This document shows positions 53,360 to 62,223 of a DNA stretch of 64,000 nt, one piece after another. The notes beneath the pieces were generated by a model. That model did not search any database and had not been told where the DNA came from. It saw only the letters and a list, made by a program, of their open reading frames with translations. Position numbers and translations under genes: made by a program. Every line of letters starts with the position of its first letter. Positions within the stretch are counted from its first letter, which is position 1. The DNA comes from Hoeflea prorocentri (lineage in GTDB: Bacteria; Pseudomonadota; Alphaproteobacteria; Rhizobiales; Rhizobiaceae). The stretch is taken from assembly GCF_027944115.1 (NCBI RefSeq), contig NZ_JAPJZI010000002.1, forward strand, positions 271,001 to 335,000. Direction: 5' to 3'.

Positions 53360-55627
53360 ATGAGAGACCCATCGGCCGGTCCCCGCGTCATGCTGAGACG
53401 CTTGCGCGAGCTTATGGCGGAGCCGCTTGAGCCGCAGGAACGGCTCGACCGGATCGTGCGCCAGATTGCCCAGAACATGGTTGCTGAGGTCTGCTCCTTC
53501 TATGTTCTGCGGGCGGACGGGGTGCTGGAACTCTACGCCACCGAAGGCCTCAACCCGGGAGCGGTGCACCTGGCGCAGCTCAAGATGGGGCAGGGTCTTG
53601 TCGGAACCATCGCCGCCGGGGCGAGGCCGCTCAGCCTGTCGGATGCACAATCGCACCCTGCCTTTACCTACCTGCCGGAAACCGGAGAGGAGATTTTCCA
53701 CTCCTTCCTCGGCGTTCCCATCCTTCGTGCCGGTCGGACATTGGGTGTTCTGGTCATCCAGAACAAGGCGATGCGCAATTACCGCGAGGACGAGCTTGAA
53801 GCGCTCGAGACCACGGCAATGGTGCTCGCCGAAATGATTGCCACCGGGGATCTGAAGAAGGTCACCCGCCCCGGGATCGAACTGGATCTGAGCCGCCCGG
53901 TTACCATTGACGGGGATGCCTATTCGGACGGGATCGGGCTTGGTTATGCGGTGCTTCATGAGCCGCGTATCGTGGTCACCGAACTGCTTAACGAGGATAT
54001 CGACAGCGAGTTGGCGCGGCTTGAGGATGCGCTCGATTCGCTGCGCATCTCGATTGACGACATGCTGTCGCGCCGGGACGTATCGATGGAAGGCGAGCAC
54101 CGGGCGGTGCTTGAGGCCTATCGCATGTTTGCGCATGATCGCGGCTGGGTCAGAAAACTTGAAGAGGCCATCCGCAACGGCCTGACCGCGGAGGCCGCGG
54201 TCGAGAAGGTTCAGAGCGACATGCGCGCGCGCATGATCCATATGACCGATCCGTATCTGCGCGAACGCCTGCATGATTTCGACGATCTCGCCAACCGGCT
54301 TTTGCGCCAGCTTACCGGCTTCAACGTCAAGGCGCATGAGGATGAGTTTCCGGAAGCCGCGGTTGTCGTGGCGCGGGCCATGGGAGCGGCCGAACTGCTG
54401 GACTATCCGCGAGCCAAGGTTCGCGGGCTGGTGCTGGAAGAAGGTTCGGTGACGAGCCATGTTGTGATTGTAGCGCGGGCCATGGGTATTCCCGTTGTCG
54501 GGCAGGCTTCGGGTGTTGCCTCGATGACCGAGAACGGCGATTCGATCATCGTCGACGGTGACGACGGCAAGGTGCATCTGCGCCCGATGGCGGATCTGGA
54601 AAGCGCCTATGCGGAAAAAGTCCGGTTCAGCGCGCGGCGTCAGGAGCAGTACCGCGCCCTGCGCCCGGTGGACCCGGTGACCCGCGACGGTGTGCCCGTC
54701 ACGCTGCAGATGAATGCCGGGCTTCTTGTCGACCTGCCGCAGCTTGAAGAGTCCGGCGCAAGCGGTGTCGGTCTCTTCCGCACCGAATTGCAGTTCATGA
54801 TCGCATCGACCATGCCGAAGGTCGATGAACAGGAGCAGTTCTACCGCAGCGCGCTCAGACAGGCGAAAGGCAAGCCCATCACGTTCCGCGCACTCGATAT
54901 CGGCGGCGACAAGGTGATTCCCTATTTCCGGGCAGCGCATGAGGAGAACCCGGCGCTCGGATGGCGTGCCATGCGGCTGGCTCTGGACCGGCCCGGCATA
55001 TTGAGGATGCAGTTGCGGGCGCTGCTTCGTGCAACGGCGGGCGGGGAACTCAAGCTGATGTTCCCGATGGTCACCGAGATCAGTGAGTTCCGTGCGGCCC
55101 GCGCCCTGGTGAACAAGGAAGTCAATCATCTTTCCAGGTTCGGCTATGACCTGCCGCGCAAGCTGGAACTCGGCGCGATGCTGGAGGTGCCAAGCCTCAT
55201 GTGGCAGCTCGACGAACTGATGAAGGAAGCCGATTTCGTTTCCGTCGGCTCGAACGACCTGTTCCAGTTCGCCATGGCAAGCGACCGGGGGAATGTGCGC
55301 GTCAGCAACCGGTTCGACCCGTTGGGACGGACGTTTCTGCGCATCCTGCGGCAGATCGTAACGGCATCCGATGCCGCCGGCACGCCGCTGACGCTGTGCG
55401 GCGAACTGGCCGGCCGGCCGCTGACAGCAATGGCCCTTATCGGCCTTGGTTTCCGCTCCATATCCATGTCTCCCGCCGGTATCGGCCCGGTGAAATCCAT
55501 GTTGCTGGCGCTCGATGCGGGCAAATTGGCGCAAATGCTGCTCCCGGCTCTTGAAGACGATGAGCCGGAGTTTACTGTGCGCGAATTGCTGACCGATTTT
55601 GCCGACTCCAACGGCATCCCTCTCTAA
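53360..55627 (+). CDS. ptsP: phosphoenolpyruvate-protein phosphotransferase of the nitrogen PTS (EI-Ntr)
   Basis: A 755-residue enzyme with an N-terminal GAF domain (about residues 25-165) and the EI domains. It takes phosphate from PEP to NPr, then EIIA-Ntr, in a regulatory chain linked to nitrogen and potassium status. The phosphorylated His is H367 in EGSVTSHVVIVAR; the PEP-binding region shows GVGLFRTELQFM and the C-terminal Cys motif LCGELAG. The start is the ATG before RDPSAGPRVMLRRL; an ATG 24 bases earlier is possible. Npr and EIIA-Ntr are not in the window. Confidence 0.93.
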   Translation: MRDPSAGPRVMLRRLRELMAEPLEPQERLDRIVRQIAQNMVAEVCSFYVLRADGVLELYATEGLNPGAVHLAQLKMGQGLVGTIAAGARPLSLSDAQSHPAFTYLPETGEEIFHSFLGVPILRAGRTLGVLVIQNKAMRNYREDELEALETTAMVLAEMIATGDLKKVTRPGIELDLSRPVTIDGDAYSDGIGLGYAVLHEPRIVVTELLNEDIDSELARLEDALDSLRISIDDMLSRRDVSMEGEHRAVLEAYRMFAHDRGWVRKLEEAIRNGLTAEAAVEKVQSDMRARMIHMTDPYLRERLHDFDDLANRLLRQLTGFNVKAHEDEFPEAAVVVARAMGAAELLDYPRAKVRGLVLEEGSVTSHVVIVARAMGIPVVGQASGVASMTENGDSIIVDGDDGKVHLRPMADLESAYAEKVRFSARRQEQYRALRPVDPVTRDGVPVTLQMNAGLLVDLPQLEESGASGVGLFRTELQFMIASTMPKVDEQEQFYRSALRQAKGKPITFRALDIGGDKVIPYFRAAHEENPALGWRAMRLALDRPGILRMQLRALLRATAGGELKLMFPMVTEISEFRAARALVNKEVNHLSRFGYDLPRKLELGAMLEVPSLMWQLDELMKEADFVSVGSNDLFQFAMASDRGNVRVSNRFDPLGRTFLRILRQIVTASDAAGTPLTLCGELAGRPLTAMALIGLGFRSISMSPAGIGPVKSMLLALDAGKLAQMLLPALEDDEPEFTVRELLTDFADSNGIPL

Positions 55628-55645
55628 CCTTGCCGAGAGCTGACA

Positions 55646-56731
55646 ATGGCAAAACTACCGCTTGAAAAAATGCGCGAGCTTGAAAACCGCTTCGAGGAGA
55701 TCGAAGCGCGCATGGCACAGGGACCGGAAGCCGATGTCTATGTGAAACTTGCGTCCGAATATTCGGAGTTGGAGCCGGTTGTCGCGACCATCCGCAATCA
55801 TGCCAAAACCGCCGCCGAAATCGGCGATCTGAAATCCATGCTCTCCGATGCGGATACGGATGACGAAATGCGCGCATTGGCCGAACTTGAGCTGCCGGAG
55901 CTTGAGGAGCGTATCGGCCGGCTCGAGCAGGACATGCAGGTTATGCTGCTGCCGAAGGATGCCGCTGACGACAAGAGTGCGATCCTGGAGATCCGCGCCG
56001 GAACCGGCGGTTCGGAAGCCGCACTTTTTGCCGGTGATCTGTTCCGCATGTATGAGCGCTATGCCGCCTCTCATGGCTGGAAAGTCGAGGTCATGAGTGC
56101 CAGCGAGGGCGAAGTGGGAGGCTTCAAGGAAATCGTTGCCTCGATTACCGGGCGCGGTGTCTTTGCGCGGTTGAAATTCGAATCCGGCGTTCACCGCGTG
56201 CAGCGTGTGCCTGAAACCGAATCCGGCGGGCGCATCCACACATCCGCCGCAACCGTTGCGGTGCTTCCGGAGGCGGAAGATATCGATATTGAGGTTCGTA
56301 ACGAAGATATCCGCATTGATACGATGCGCGCGTCGGGCGCCGGCGGACAGCATGTGAATACGACTGATTCTGCCGTGCGCATTACGCATGTGCCGAGCGG
56401 TATCGTCGTAACCCAGGCGGAAAAATCGCAGCACCAGAACCGGGCGCGCGCCATGCAGATCCTGCGAGCCAGGCTTTTCGATCTGGAACGCCAGAGAGCC
56501 GAGAGCGAACGCTCGGCGGAAAGAAAGAGCCAGGTTGGCTCGGGCGACCGTTCGGAGCGCATCCGCACCTATAATTTTCCGCAGGGACGGGTGACGGACC
56601 ACCGCATTAACCTGACGCTTTACAAGCTCGACCGCATGATGATGGGCGAGATCGACGAGGTGGTCGATGCGCTGATTGCCGATCATCAGGCCGATCTGCT
56701 GGCTGCTCTTGGCGAGACGTCCAGTGCCTGA
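55646..56731 (+). CDS. prfA: peptide chain release factor 1
   Basis: A 361-residue class I release factor that reads UAA and UAG. The tripeptide anticodon is PET in [16 protein letters not shown] (PxT motif of RF1). The GGQ motif, methylated by PrmC, is in [19 protein letters not shown]. Other conserved parts are FESGVHRVQ and the C-terminal [18 protein letters not shown]. It lies 18 bases after ptsP and overlaps prmC. Confidence 0.97.
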   Translation: MAKLPLEKMRELENRFEEIEARMAQGPEADVYVKLASEYSELEPVVATIRNHAKTAAEIGDLKSMLSDADTDDEMRALAELELPELEERIGRLEQDMQVMLLPKDAADDKSAILEIRAGTGGSEAALFAGDLFRMYERYAASHGWKVEVMSASEGEVGGFKEIVASITGRGVFARLKFESGVHRVQRVPETESGGRIHTSAATVAVLPEAEDIDIEVRNEDIRIDTMRASGAGGQHVNTTDSAVRITHVPSGIVVTQAEKSQHQNRARAMQILRARLFDLERQRAESERSAERKSQVGSGDRSERIRTYNFPQGRVTDHRINLTLYKLDRMMMGEIDEVVDALIADHQADLLAALGETSSA

Positions 56732-57623
56732 GGCAAACCGGTTTGCCGCCGTGGGCGAGATGACCCGAAACGCACTGATCAAGAACCTGTCGGTGCGGTT
56801 TGAAGAGACGCACCTGCCTCAGCCAGGGGATGATGCCCGGGCGCTGGTATGCGGATTGCTCGATCTCGACCTGACGGACCTTGTCCTCGCAGGCAAGGAG
56901 GCCGTATCCGAGGATGATGTGGCGCGCATCCTCAGTGCGGCTGAACGGCGATGCAGGCATGAGCCGGTCCATCGCATTTTGGGCTGGCGTGCGTTTTATG
57001 GCCGTGATTTCCTGCTTTCACCGGAAACGCTGGAGCCGCGCCCCGACACCGAAACACTCGTTTCTGCAGTGCTTCCTCTTTCCCGTTCGGTCATTGCGGC
57101 GCGCGGCCGTTGCCGCGTGATTGACCTTGGAACCGGAACCGGCGCGATCGGCCTGACGCTGCTTTGTGAACTGCCCCAAGCGGAGGGAACCGGGACCGAT
57201 ATCTCGCAGGATGCGCTTGCGACGGCCCGCCGCAACGCGCAGCGCCTCGGCGTATCGGACCGGTTCAGGACCATATGCGGAAACTGGTTCGACGCTGTCG
57301 AAGGCGAATATGATCTCGTGGTTTCCAACCCGCCCTATATCCGTCACGGCGTCATTGCGACACTGGATGAGGATGTGCGCGGTTTTGATCCTGTTGTCGC
57401 GCTGGACGGAGGCGTTGACGGGCTGGACGGTTATCGCTCGATTGCGGCGGGTGCAATGTCTCACTTGGCGCCCGGCGGTCACATCGCCGTTGAAACCGGA
57501 TATGACCAGCAGGATGCCGTTTGCGGCATTTTCCAGGATCATCACTTCAGATGTCTTGAGCGCATCACGGATTTCGGCGGAAACGACCGGGTTCTGATAT
57601 TCAGCCGGAAGCCTCAGGCATGA
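56724..57623 (+). CDS. prmC: release factor glutamine methyltransferase
   Basis: A 299-residue SAM-dependent enzyme that methylates the Gln of the GGQ motif in RF1 and RF2. The NPPY substrate motif is in VVSNPPYIR and the SAM motif is [23 protein letters not shown] is the typical preceding segment. The start is not certain: I used the GTG that overlaps the prfA end by 8 bases; an ATG at 56760 (MTRNALIKN) is also possible. Its pairing with prfA is the usual operon. It overlaps the next gene by ATGA. Confidence 0.92.
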   Translation: MPEANRFAAVGEMTRNALIKNLSVRFEETHLPQPGDDARALVCGLLDLDLTDLVLAGKEAVSEDDVARILSAAERRCRHEPVHRILGWRAFYGRDFLLSPETLEPRPDTETLVSAVLPLSRSVIAARGRCRVIDLGTGTGAIGLTLLCELPQAEGTGTDISQDALATARRNAQRLGVSDRFRTICGNWFDAVEGEYDLVVSNPPYIRHGVIATLDEDVRGFDPVVALDGGVDGLDGYRSIAAGAMSHLAPGGHIAVETGYDQQDAVCGIFQDHHFRCLERITDFGGNDRVLIFSRKPQA

Positions 57624-58255
57624 CCAGTCCGGATGAAAAACCGGACAACATACTGGTTGTCAGTTGTCATCCGCTCGAGCGCAGTCTTTGCCGCGACCTT
57701 TGCAACCACGTGATGGAACGGATCGGGTCTTCTGACCACCGGCTAAACCATCTCGATCTTTATGAGGCCGGTTTTGATCCCGTGCTTTCGGCATCAGAGC
57801 GCGCCACGTACAAGGAGCCGCAATACCTGTCGGGCGCTGTGGACAAGCAGGTAAGGGCACTCCTGGAAGCTGATATGCTGATCCTTGTCTTTCCGGTCTG
57901 GTGGTTCGGTTTTCCGGCTTTGCTGAAGGGATGGTTTGACCGGGTATGGGCGCCCGGCATTGCCTATGACCACGGTGAGAATGCCGGTCCGATCAAGCCG
58001 CGGCTGATGAAGTTGCGGCACTGCGTTGCGGTGACGACAATGGGAAGTCCGTGGTGGGTCGACCGGTTTGTGCTTGGCAGGCCGGTCAGAAAGGTCCTGT
58101 CGCGCGCCATCCTCGGAGCCTGTGCGCCGAAGTGCCGGTTTCGCATGCTGACACTTTACGGGGCCGATGCTGTAGCACGGCGTGACGTCGAGCAATTCAA
58201 ACGACGCATTGATGGCGTGCTGACCGGCGTACTGAATCAAGGGCGCGAATCATGA
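57620..58255 (+). CDS. flavodoxin-fold NAD(P)H oxidoreductase
   Basis: A 211-residue protein of the Flavodoxin_2 (MdaB/KefF/NQO-type) family that transfers electrons from NAD(P)H to quinones via FMN or FAD. Family marks: ILVVSCHPLERSLCRDL, ADMLILVFPVWWFGFPALLKGWFDRVWAPGIAY and MGSPWWVDR. It is coupled to prmC by ATGA, so expressed with the termination-factor genes, but its role there is unclear. It is followed by a 407-base region with no gene. Confidence 0.85.
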   Translation: MTSPDEKPDNILVVSCHPLERSLCRDLCNHVMERIGSSDHRLNHLDLYEAGFDPVLSASERATYKEPQYLSGAVDKQVRALLEADMLILVFPVWWFGFPALLKGWFDRVWAPGIAYDHGENAGPIKPRLMKLRHCVAVTTMGSPWWVDRFVLGRPVRKVLSRAILGACAPKCRFRMLTLYGADAVARRDVEQFKRRIDGVLTGVLNQGRES

Positions 58256-58662
58256 TTGGCCGAGTGGATCAAAACCGGTTGCTCGCCATAGGCTCACTGG
58301 TCATGAAAAGTGATGAACGGGCGCGATCGTGGCAACCTGTTGCAACGGGCCACCCTTGCGGTTTAGGTAAATCGAATTAGATAAAGAAAAGGCTTGGAAT
58401 TGACGGCAAACCACGCTAATTTCCCGTCAACGCTGAACACATGGTCATCGCTTTAGATTCGATCCTCCAGGATTGCTTCGCGTTTCGCTTCGGCGACACT
58501 GATCGACCATCAGCCACAGAATCTGCCCTTGTATGAATGTGAAGCGGAAAGAGCGCAAGCGCACATCCTTATGCGGCCTGCAGCATGGCAGCCGAATAGT
58601 GATTTCAACAGCCGGTGCAGATCGAGCAATCCGACAACAGGACAATTTCAGGTGAGTGACGT
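58256..58662. other. intergenic region before the DUF4167 gene
   Basis: 407 bases without a gene. It has a perfect inverted repeat (58400-58430, listed separately) and a promoter-like pair TTGGAA-N17-TAATTT at 58394-58422 that overlaps it. I see no RNA gene. Confidence 0.5.
58394..58430 (+). promoter_or_regulatory. candidate promoter overlapped by an inverted repeat upstream of DUF4167
   Basis: TTGGAA (58394-58399) and TAATTT (58417-58422) are 17 bases apart. TTGACGG (58400-58406) and its exact complement CCGTCAA (58424-58430) flank the -10-like element, spaced by 17 bases. A repressor bound there would cover the promoter. The leader to the start is about 240 bases. Confidence 0.4.
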
Positions 58663-59310
58663 ATGAGGTCAGGACAGCAGAACAAACGCGGTCGCGGGCG
58701 TAATAATAATCAAAGAAAGAGCGGTAATCCGCTTTCGCGCACCTACGACAGCACCGGTCCTGACGTAAAGATTCGCGGCACGGCTCAGCATATCGCCGAT
58801 AAGTATGCGGCGATGGCGCGCGATGCGCTTGGTTCCGGCGACACGGTGATGGCCGAAAACTATTTGCAGCATGCCGAACACTATAACCGCATTATCGCGG
58901 CTGCTCAGGCGCAGATGCAGGAACGCTATCAGCGCGATGACCGCGACAATGCCGATCGCGAACAGCCCCAGGCCGAAGGGAGCAACGCACCAGCAGAATC
59001 CGGCGAACGCGAAACATCGGAAGCAGCAGTCGACGGTTCCGGGCCGCAGCCGGTCATTTCCGGTACACCCGCAGAGGTAGCGATTGGCGAAGATGCCGTT
59101 CAGCCGGCGCGCCGCACACCTTCGCGGCGCCGGACAACCGGCCGCCCGAGGCGCGCCCGTGGTGCCGAGAACGGTGCGGCCAGCGAGGAAGCCAACGGAA
59201 GCGGAGGCGCTCAGGAAAATGCGGCTCCTGTTGTTTCGGAAGCCGCGCCCGCACCGGCCGAAGCAACTGAAACGACACCGGAAGTGGCGGCAGCCCCGCG
59301 CGACGCCTGA
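58663..59310 (+). CDS. DUF4167 domain-containing protein
   Basis: A 215-residue protein. The first 20 residues are extremely basic and Asn/Gly-rich (MRSGQQNKRGRGRNNNQRKS). Residues about 25-90 are the DUF4167 domain, TAQHIADKYAAMARDALGSG and AENYLQHAEHYNRIIAAAQA. The rest is acidic and Pro/Ala-rich, ending in RRTPSRRRTTGRPRRARG and a low-complexity tail. The basic ends suggest RNA or DNA binding (inference). It is common in rhizobia next to clpB, with no proven function. An intrinsic terminator follows. Confidence 0.85.
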   Translation: MRSGQQNKRGRGRNNNQRKSGNPLSRTYDSTGPDVKIRGTAQHIADKYAAMARDALGSGDTVMAENYLQHAEHYNRIIAAAQAQMQERYQRDDRDNADREQPQAEGSNAPAESGERETSEAAVDGSGPQPVISGTPAEVAIGEDAVQPARRTPSRRRTTGRPRRARGAENGAASEEANGSGGAQENAAPVVSEAAPAPAEATETTPEVAAAPRDA

Positions 59311-59337
59311 ATTATACAGCCCAACGCTGATTTTGAA

Positions 59338-59360
59338 CGCCCGGCTTGCCGGGCGTTTTT
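59338..59360 (+). terminator. rho-independent terminator after DUF4167
   Basis: CGCCCGG and CCGGGCG pair around CTTG, followed by TTTTT, 27 bases after the stop. A clear intrinsic terminator. Confidence 0.85.
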
Positions 59361-59424
59361 CATGTCTGGTCAGGGAAACGGCTGCGACAACTTGGCTTTC
59401 ACAGATCAAAGTCAAATTGAAATC

Positions 59425-59458
59425 CGGGGTTGAATGAACCCCGTTACAATTCCCATAT
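59425..59458 (+). promoter_or_regulatory. candidate RpoH (heat-shock) promoter of clpB with overlapping hairpin
   Basis: TTGAA (59430-59434), 17 bases, then CCCATAT (59452-59458) resemble the RpoH -35/-10 pair of alphaproteobacteria. A perfect 7-bp inverted repeat CGGGGTT-GAATG-AACCCCG (59425-59443) covers the -35 region. ClpB is a standard heat-shock gene, which supports the call. Confidence 0.5.
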
Positions 59459-59552
59459 TAGCACTAACCACGGCCCGCCGATTTCGGGGGTCAAGTCCGG
59501 ATCCATTGTTCCGTGCCGCATGCCGGGCGGAACATGACAAGGAGATATTTGT

Positions 59553-62168
59553 ATGAATATGGAAAAGTACAGCGAGCGGGTGCGCGGCTTCTTGCAGTCC
59601 GCCCAAACCCATGCGCTGGCCGAGGGGCATCAGCAGTTCACTCCGGAACATATCCTGAAGGTTCTGTTGGACGATCCGGAAGGGATGGCCGCCTCACTGA
59701 TTGAGCGCGCCGGAGGGCGTGCGGACGATGCAAGAATAGCCGTTGATGCGGCACTTGCCAAACTGCCCAAGGTATCAGGCGGCAACGGGCAGATTTATCT
59801 TGCCCAGCCGCTGGCAAAGGTTTTTGCAACCGCCGAAGAGGCGGCGAAGAAGGCGGGAGACAGTTTTGTTACCGTCGAGAGGCTTTTGCTGGCGCTGACA
59901 ATCGAAAAATCTTCGGCAACTGCCGAAATTCTGGAAAAAGCCGGCGTCACGGCACAGGGCCTTAACCAGGCCATCAACGAGATCCGCAAGGGAAGAACGG
60001 CCGATTCCGCCAGTGCGGAAGAAGGATATGACGCCCTGAAGAAATATGCGCGCGATCTGACCGAGGAAGCCCGCGAGGGCAAACTCGATCCCGTCATCGG
60101 GCGGGACGATGAAATCCGACGCACGATCCAGGTGCTTTCGCGCCGCACCAAGAACAATCCGGTGCTGATCGGCGAACCCGGCGTCGGCAAGACAGCCATT
60201 GCCGAAGGGTTGGCCTTGCGTATCGTCAACGGCGACGTTCCTGAATCGCTGAAGGACAAGCAGTTGCTTGCCCTCGACATGGGTGCGCTCATTGCCGGCG
60301 CGAAGTATCGCGGCGAGTTTGAAGAGCGGCTGAAATCCGTTCTTTCGGAAGTTCAGGCTGCCGCCGGAAATATCATCCTCTTCATTGACGAGATGCATAC
60401 GCTGGTCGGCGCCGGCAAGGCGGACGGGGCAATGGATGCCTCCAACCTTTTGAAGCCGGCTCTTGCACGCGGGGAACTTCACTGCGTTGGCGCCACCACG
60501 CTTGATGAGTACCGCAAGCATGTGGAAAAGGATGCGGCTCTGGCCCGCCGGTTCCAGCCTGTCTTCGTCGAGGAGCCGACGGTTGAGGATACGATCTCGA
60601 TCCTGCGCGGCATCAAGGAAAAATACGAACAGCATCACAAGGTTCGGATTTCGGATTCGGCCCTGGTTTCGGCTGCGACCCTTTCCAACCGCTATATCAC
60701 CGACCGTTTCCTGCCGGACAAGGCGATCGACCTTGTTGACGAATCCGCTTCACGGCTGCGCATGCAGGTCGATTCCAAGCCCGAAGAGCTTGATGAGCTG
60801 GACCGGCGCATCATTCAGTTGAAGATAGAACGCGAGGCGTTGCTGAAGGAAACCGACAATGCGTCGAGGGACCGTCTCGAGAAACTCGAGATCGACCTGG
60901 CCGCGCTTGAGGAAAAGGCCGATTCACTGACTGCCATGTGGCAGTCGGAAAAGCAGAAGCTCGGCCTTGCCGCAGAATTGAAGAAGCAGCTGGACGATGC
61001 CCGCAATGCGTTGGCAATCGCGCAGCGCAACGGCGAATTCCAGCGTGCCGGTGAGCTTGCCTATGGCGAGATACCGGAGCTTGAGCGCAAGCTCGAGGAA
61101 GCTGAAACCGAAGGCGAAGGCAAGTCGGCCATGGTCGAGGAGACCGTGACGCCGGACCACATCGCCCATGTCGTTTCGCGCTGGACCGGCATTCCTGTCG
61201 ACAAGATGCTGGAAGGCGAGCGCGACAAGCTCTTGCGCATGGAAGACGAGCTGTCTAAGCGCGTCGTCGGACAGGGCGAGGCCGTTCAGGCCGTTTCCAA
61301 GGCGGTGCGCAGGGCCCGGGCGGGTCTGCAGGATCCGAACAGGCCGATCGGCTCCTTCATCTTCCTCGGGCCGACGGGTGTCGGCAAGACGGAGCTGACC
61401 AAGGCACTGGCCAATTTCCTGTTCGACGACGAGACGGCCATGGTCCGCATGGACATGTCGGAGTTCATGGAAAAGCACTCCGTTGCCCGCCTCATTGGCG
61501 CGCCTCCCGGATATGTCGGGTATGAAGAAGGCGGCGCTTTGACTGAAGCTGTACGCCGCCGACCCTATCAGGTGGTGCTGTTCGACGAGATAGAAAAGGC
61601 GCATCCGGATGTCTTCAACGTGTTGTTGCAGGTGCTTGATGACGGCCGCCTGACGGACGGTCAGGGCCGTACGGTCGATTTCCGCAATACGCTGATCATC
61701 ATGACGTCTAACCTCGGAGCGGAATATCTGACAGGTCTTGCCGAAGATCAGGACGTGGATTCCGTTCGTGATCAGGTGATGGAAGTGGTCAAGGCATCTT
61801 TCCGGCCCGAGTTTCTCAACCGGGTGGACGAAACCATCCTGTTCCACAGGCTTCGGCGCGAGGATATGGGTGCCATCGTCGATATTCAGATGGCGCGCCT
61901 GGCGGATCTGGTTTCGGAACGCAAGATCACCATCGATCTCGGCGAAGACGCCCGCGACTGGTTGGCCGACAAGGGTTACGATCCGGCCTATGGTGCGCGC
62001 CCGCTGAAGCGCGTGATCCAGAAGTTCGTCCAGGACCCGCTGGCTGAGAAGATCCTCGGTGGGGAAATCGCCGATGGTCAGCACGTCAAGATATCGGCGG
62101 GCTCCGACAGGCTGCTGATAACAGGAGCGGCCAAAGCAAAAGGCGGAAAGGATGCGGAAGCCGCCTGA
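59553..62168 (+). CDS. clpB: ATP-dependent chaperone ClpB
   Basis: An 871-residue Hsp100 disaggregase. It has the N-terminal Clp-N double repeat ([20 protein letters not shown] and [18 protein letters not shown]), NBD1 with Walker [11 protein letters not shown] and Walker B FIDEMHTL, a middle coiled-coil domain (about residues 400-520), and NBD2 with [10 protein letters not shown] and [15 protein letters not shown]. It works with DnaK to dissolve aggregates. The ATG has AAGGAGA at the right spacing. It is transcribed alone, with a terminator after it. Confidence 0.97.
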   Translation: MNMEKYSERVRGFLQSAQTHALAEGHQQFTPEHILKVLLDDPEGMAASLIERAGGRADDARIAVDAALAKLPKVSGGNGQIYLAQPLAKVFATAEEAAKKAGDSFVTVERLLLALTIEKSSATAEILEKAGVTAQGLNQAINEIRKGRTADSASAEEGYDALKKYARDLTEEAREGKLDPVIGRDDEIRRTIQVLSRRTKNNPVLIGEPGVGKTAIAEGLALRIVNGDVPESLKDKQLLALDMGALIAGAKYRGEFEERLKSVLSEVQAAAGNIILFIDEMHTLVGAGKADGAMDASNLLKPALARGELHCVGATTLDEYRKHVEKDAALARRFQPVFVEEPTVEDTISILRGIKEKYEQHHKVRISDSALVSAATLSNRYITDRFLPDKAIDLVDESASRLRMQVDSKPEELDELDRRIIQLKIEREALLKETDNASRDRLEKLEIDLAALEEKADSLTAMWQSEKQKLGLAAELKKQLDDARNALAIAQRNGEFQRAGELAYGEIPELERKLEEAETEGEGKSAMVEETVTPDHIAHVVSRWTGIPVDKMLEGERDKLLRMEDELSKRVVGQGEAVQAVSKAVRRARAGLQDPNRPIGSFIFLGPTGVGKTELTKALANFLFDDETAMVRMDMSEFMEKHSVARLIGAPPGYVGYEEGGALTEAVRRRPYQVVLFDEIEKAHPDVFNVLLQVLDDGRLTDGQGRTVDFRNTLIIMTSNLGAEYLTGLAEDQDVDSVRDQVMEVVKASFRPEFLNRVDETILFHRLRREDMGAIVDIQMARLADLVSERKITIDLGEDARDWLADKGYDPAYGARPLKRVIQKFVQDPLAEKILGGEIADGQHVKISAGSDRLLITGAAKAKGGKDAEAA

Positions 62169-62191
62169 TACAGACTGGATGAAAAAGAAAA

Positions 62192-62216
62192 AGCCCGGCT
62201 AGGCCGGGCTTTTTTA
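62192..62216. terminator. bidirectional terminator between clpB and the M23 peptidase
   Basis: AGCCCGGC-TAG-GCCGGGCT, then TTTTT on the plus strand, and an A-rich run on the other side that gives a T-run on the minus strand. It serves both convergent genes. Confidence 0.85.
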
Positions 62217-62223
62217 TATCTGA

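Noticed and set aside
53300..55534. A 744-codon open frame on the minus strand
   Set aside because: Antisense shadow of ptsP, with no recognisable domain.
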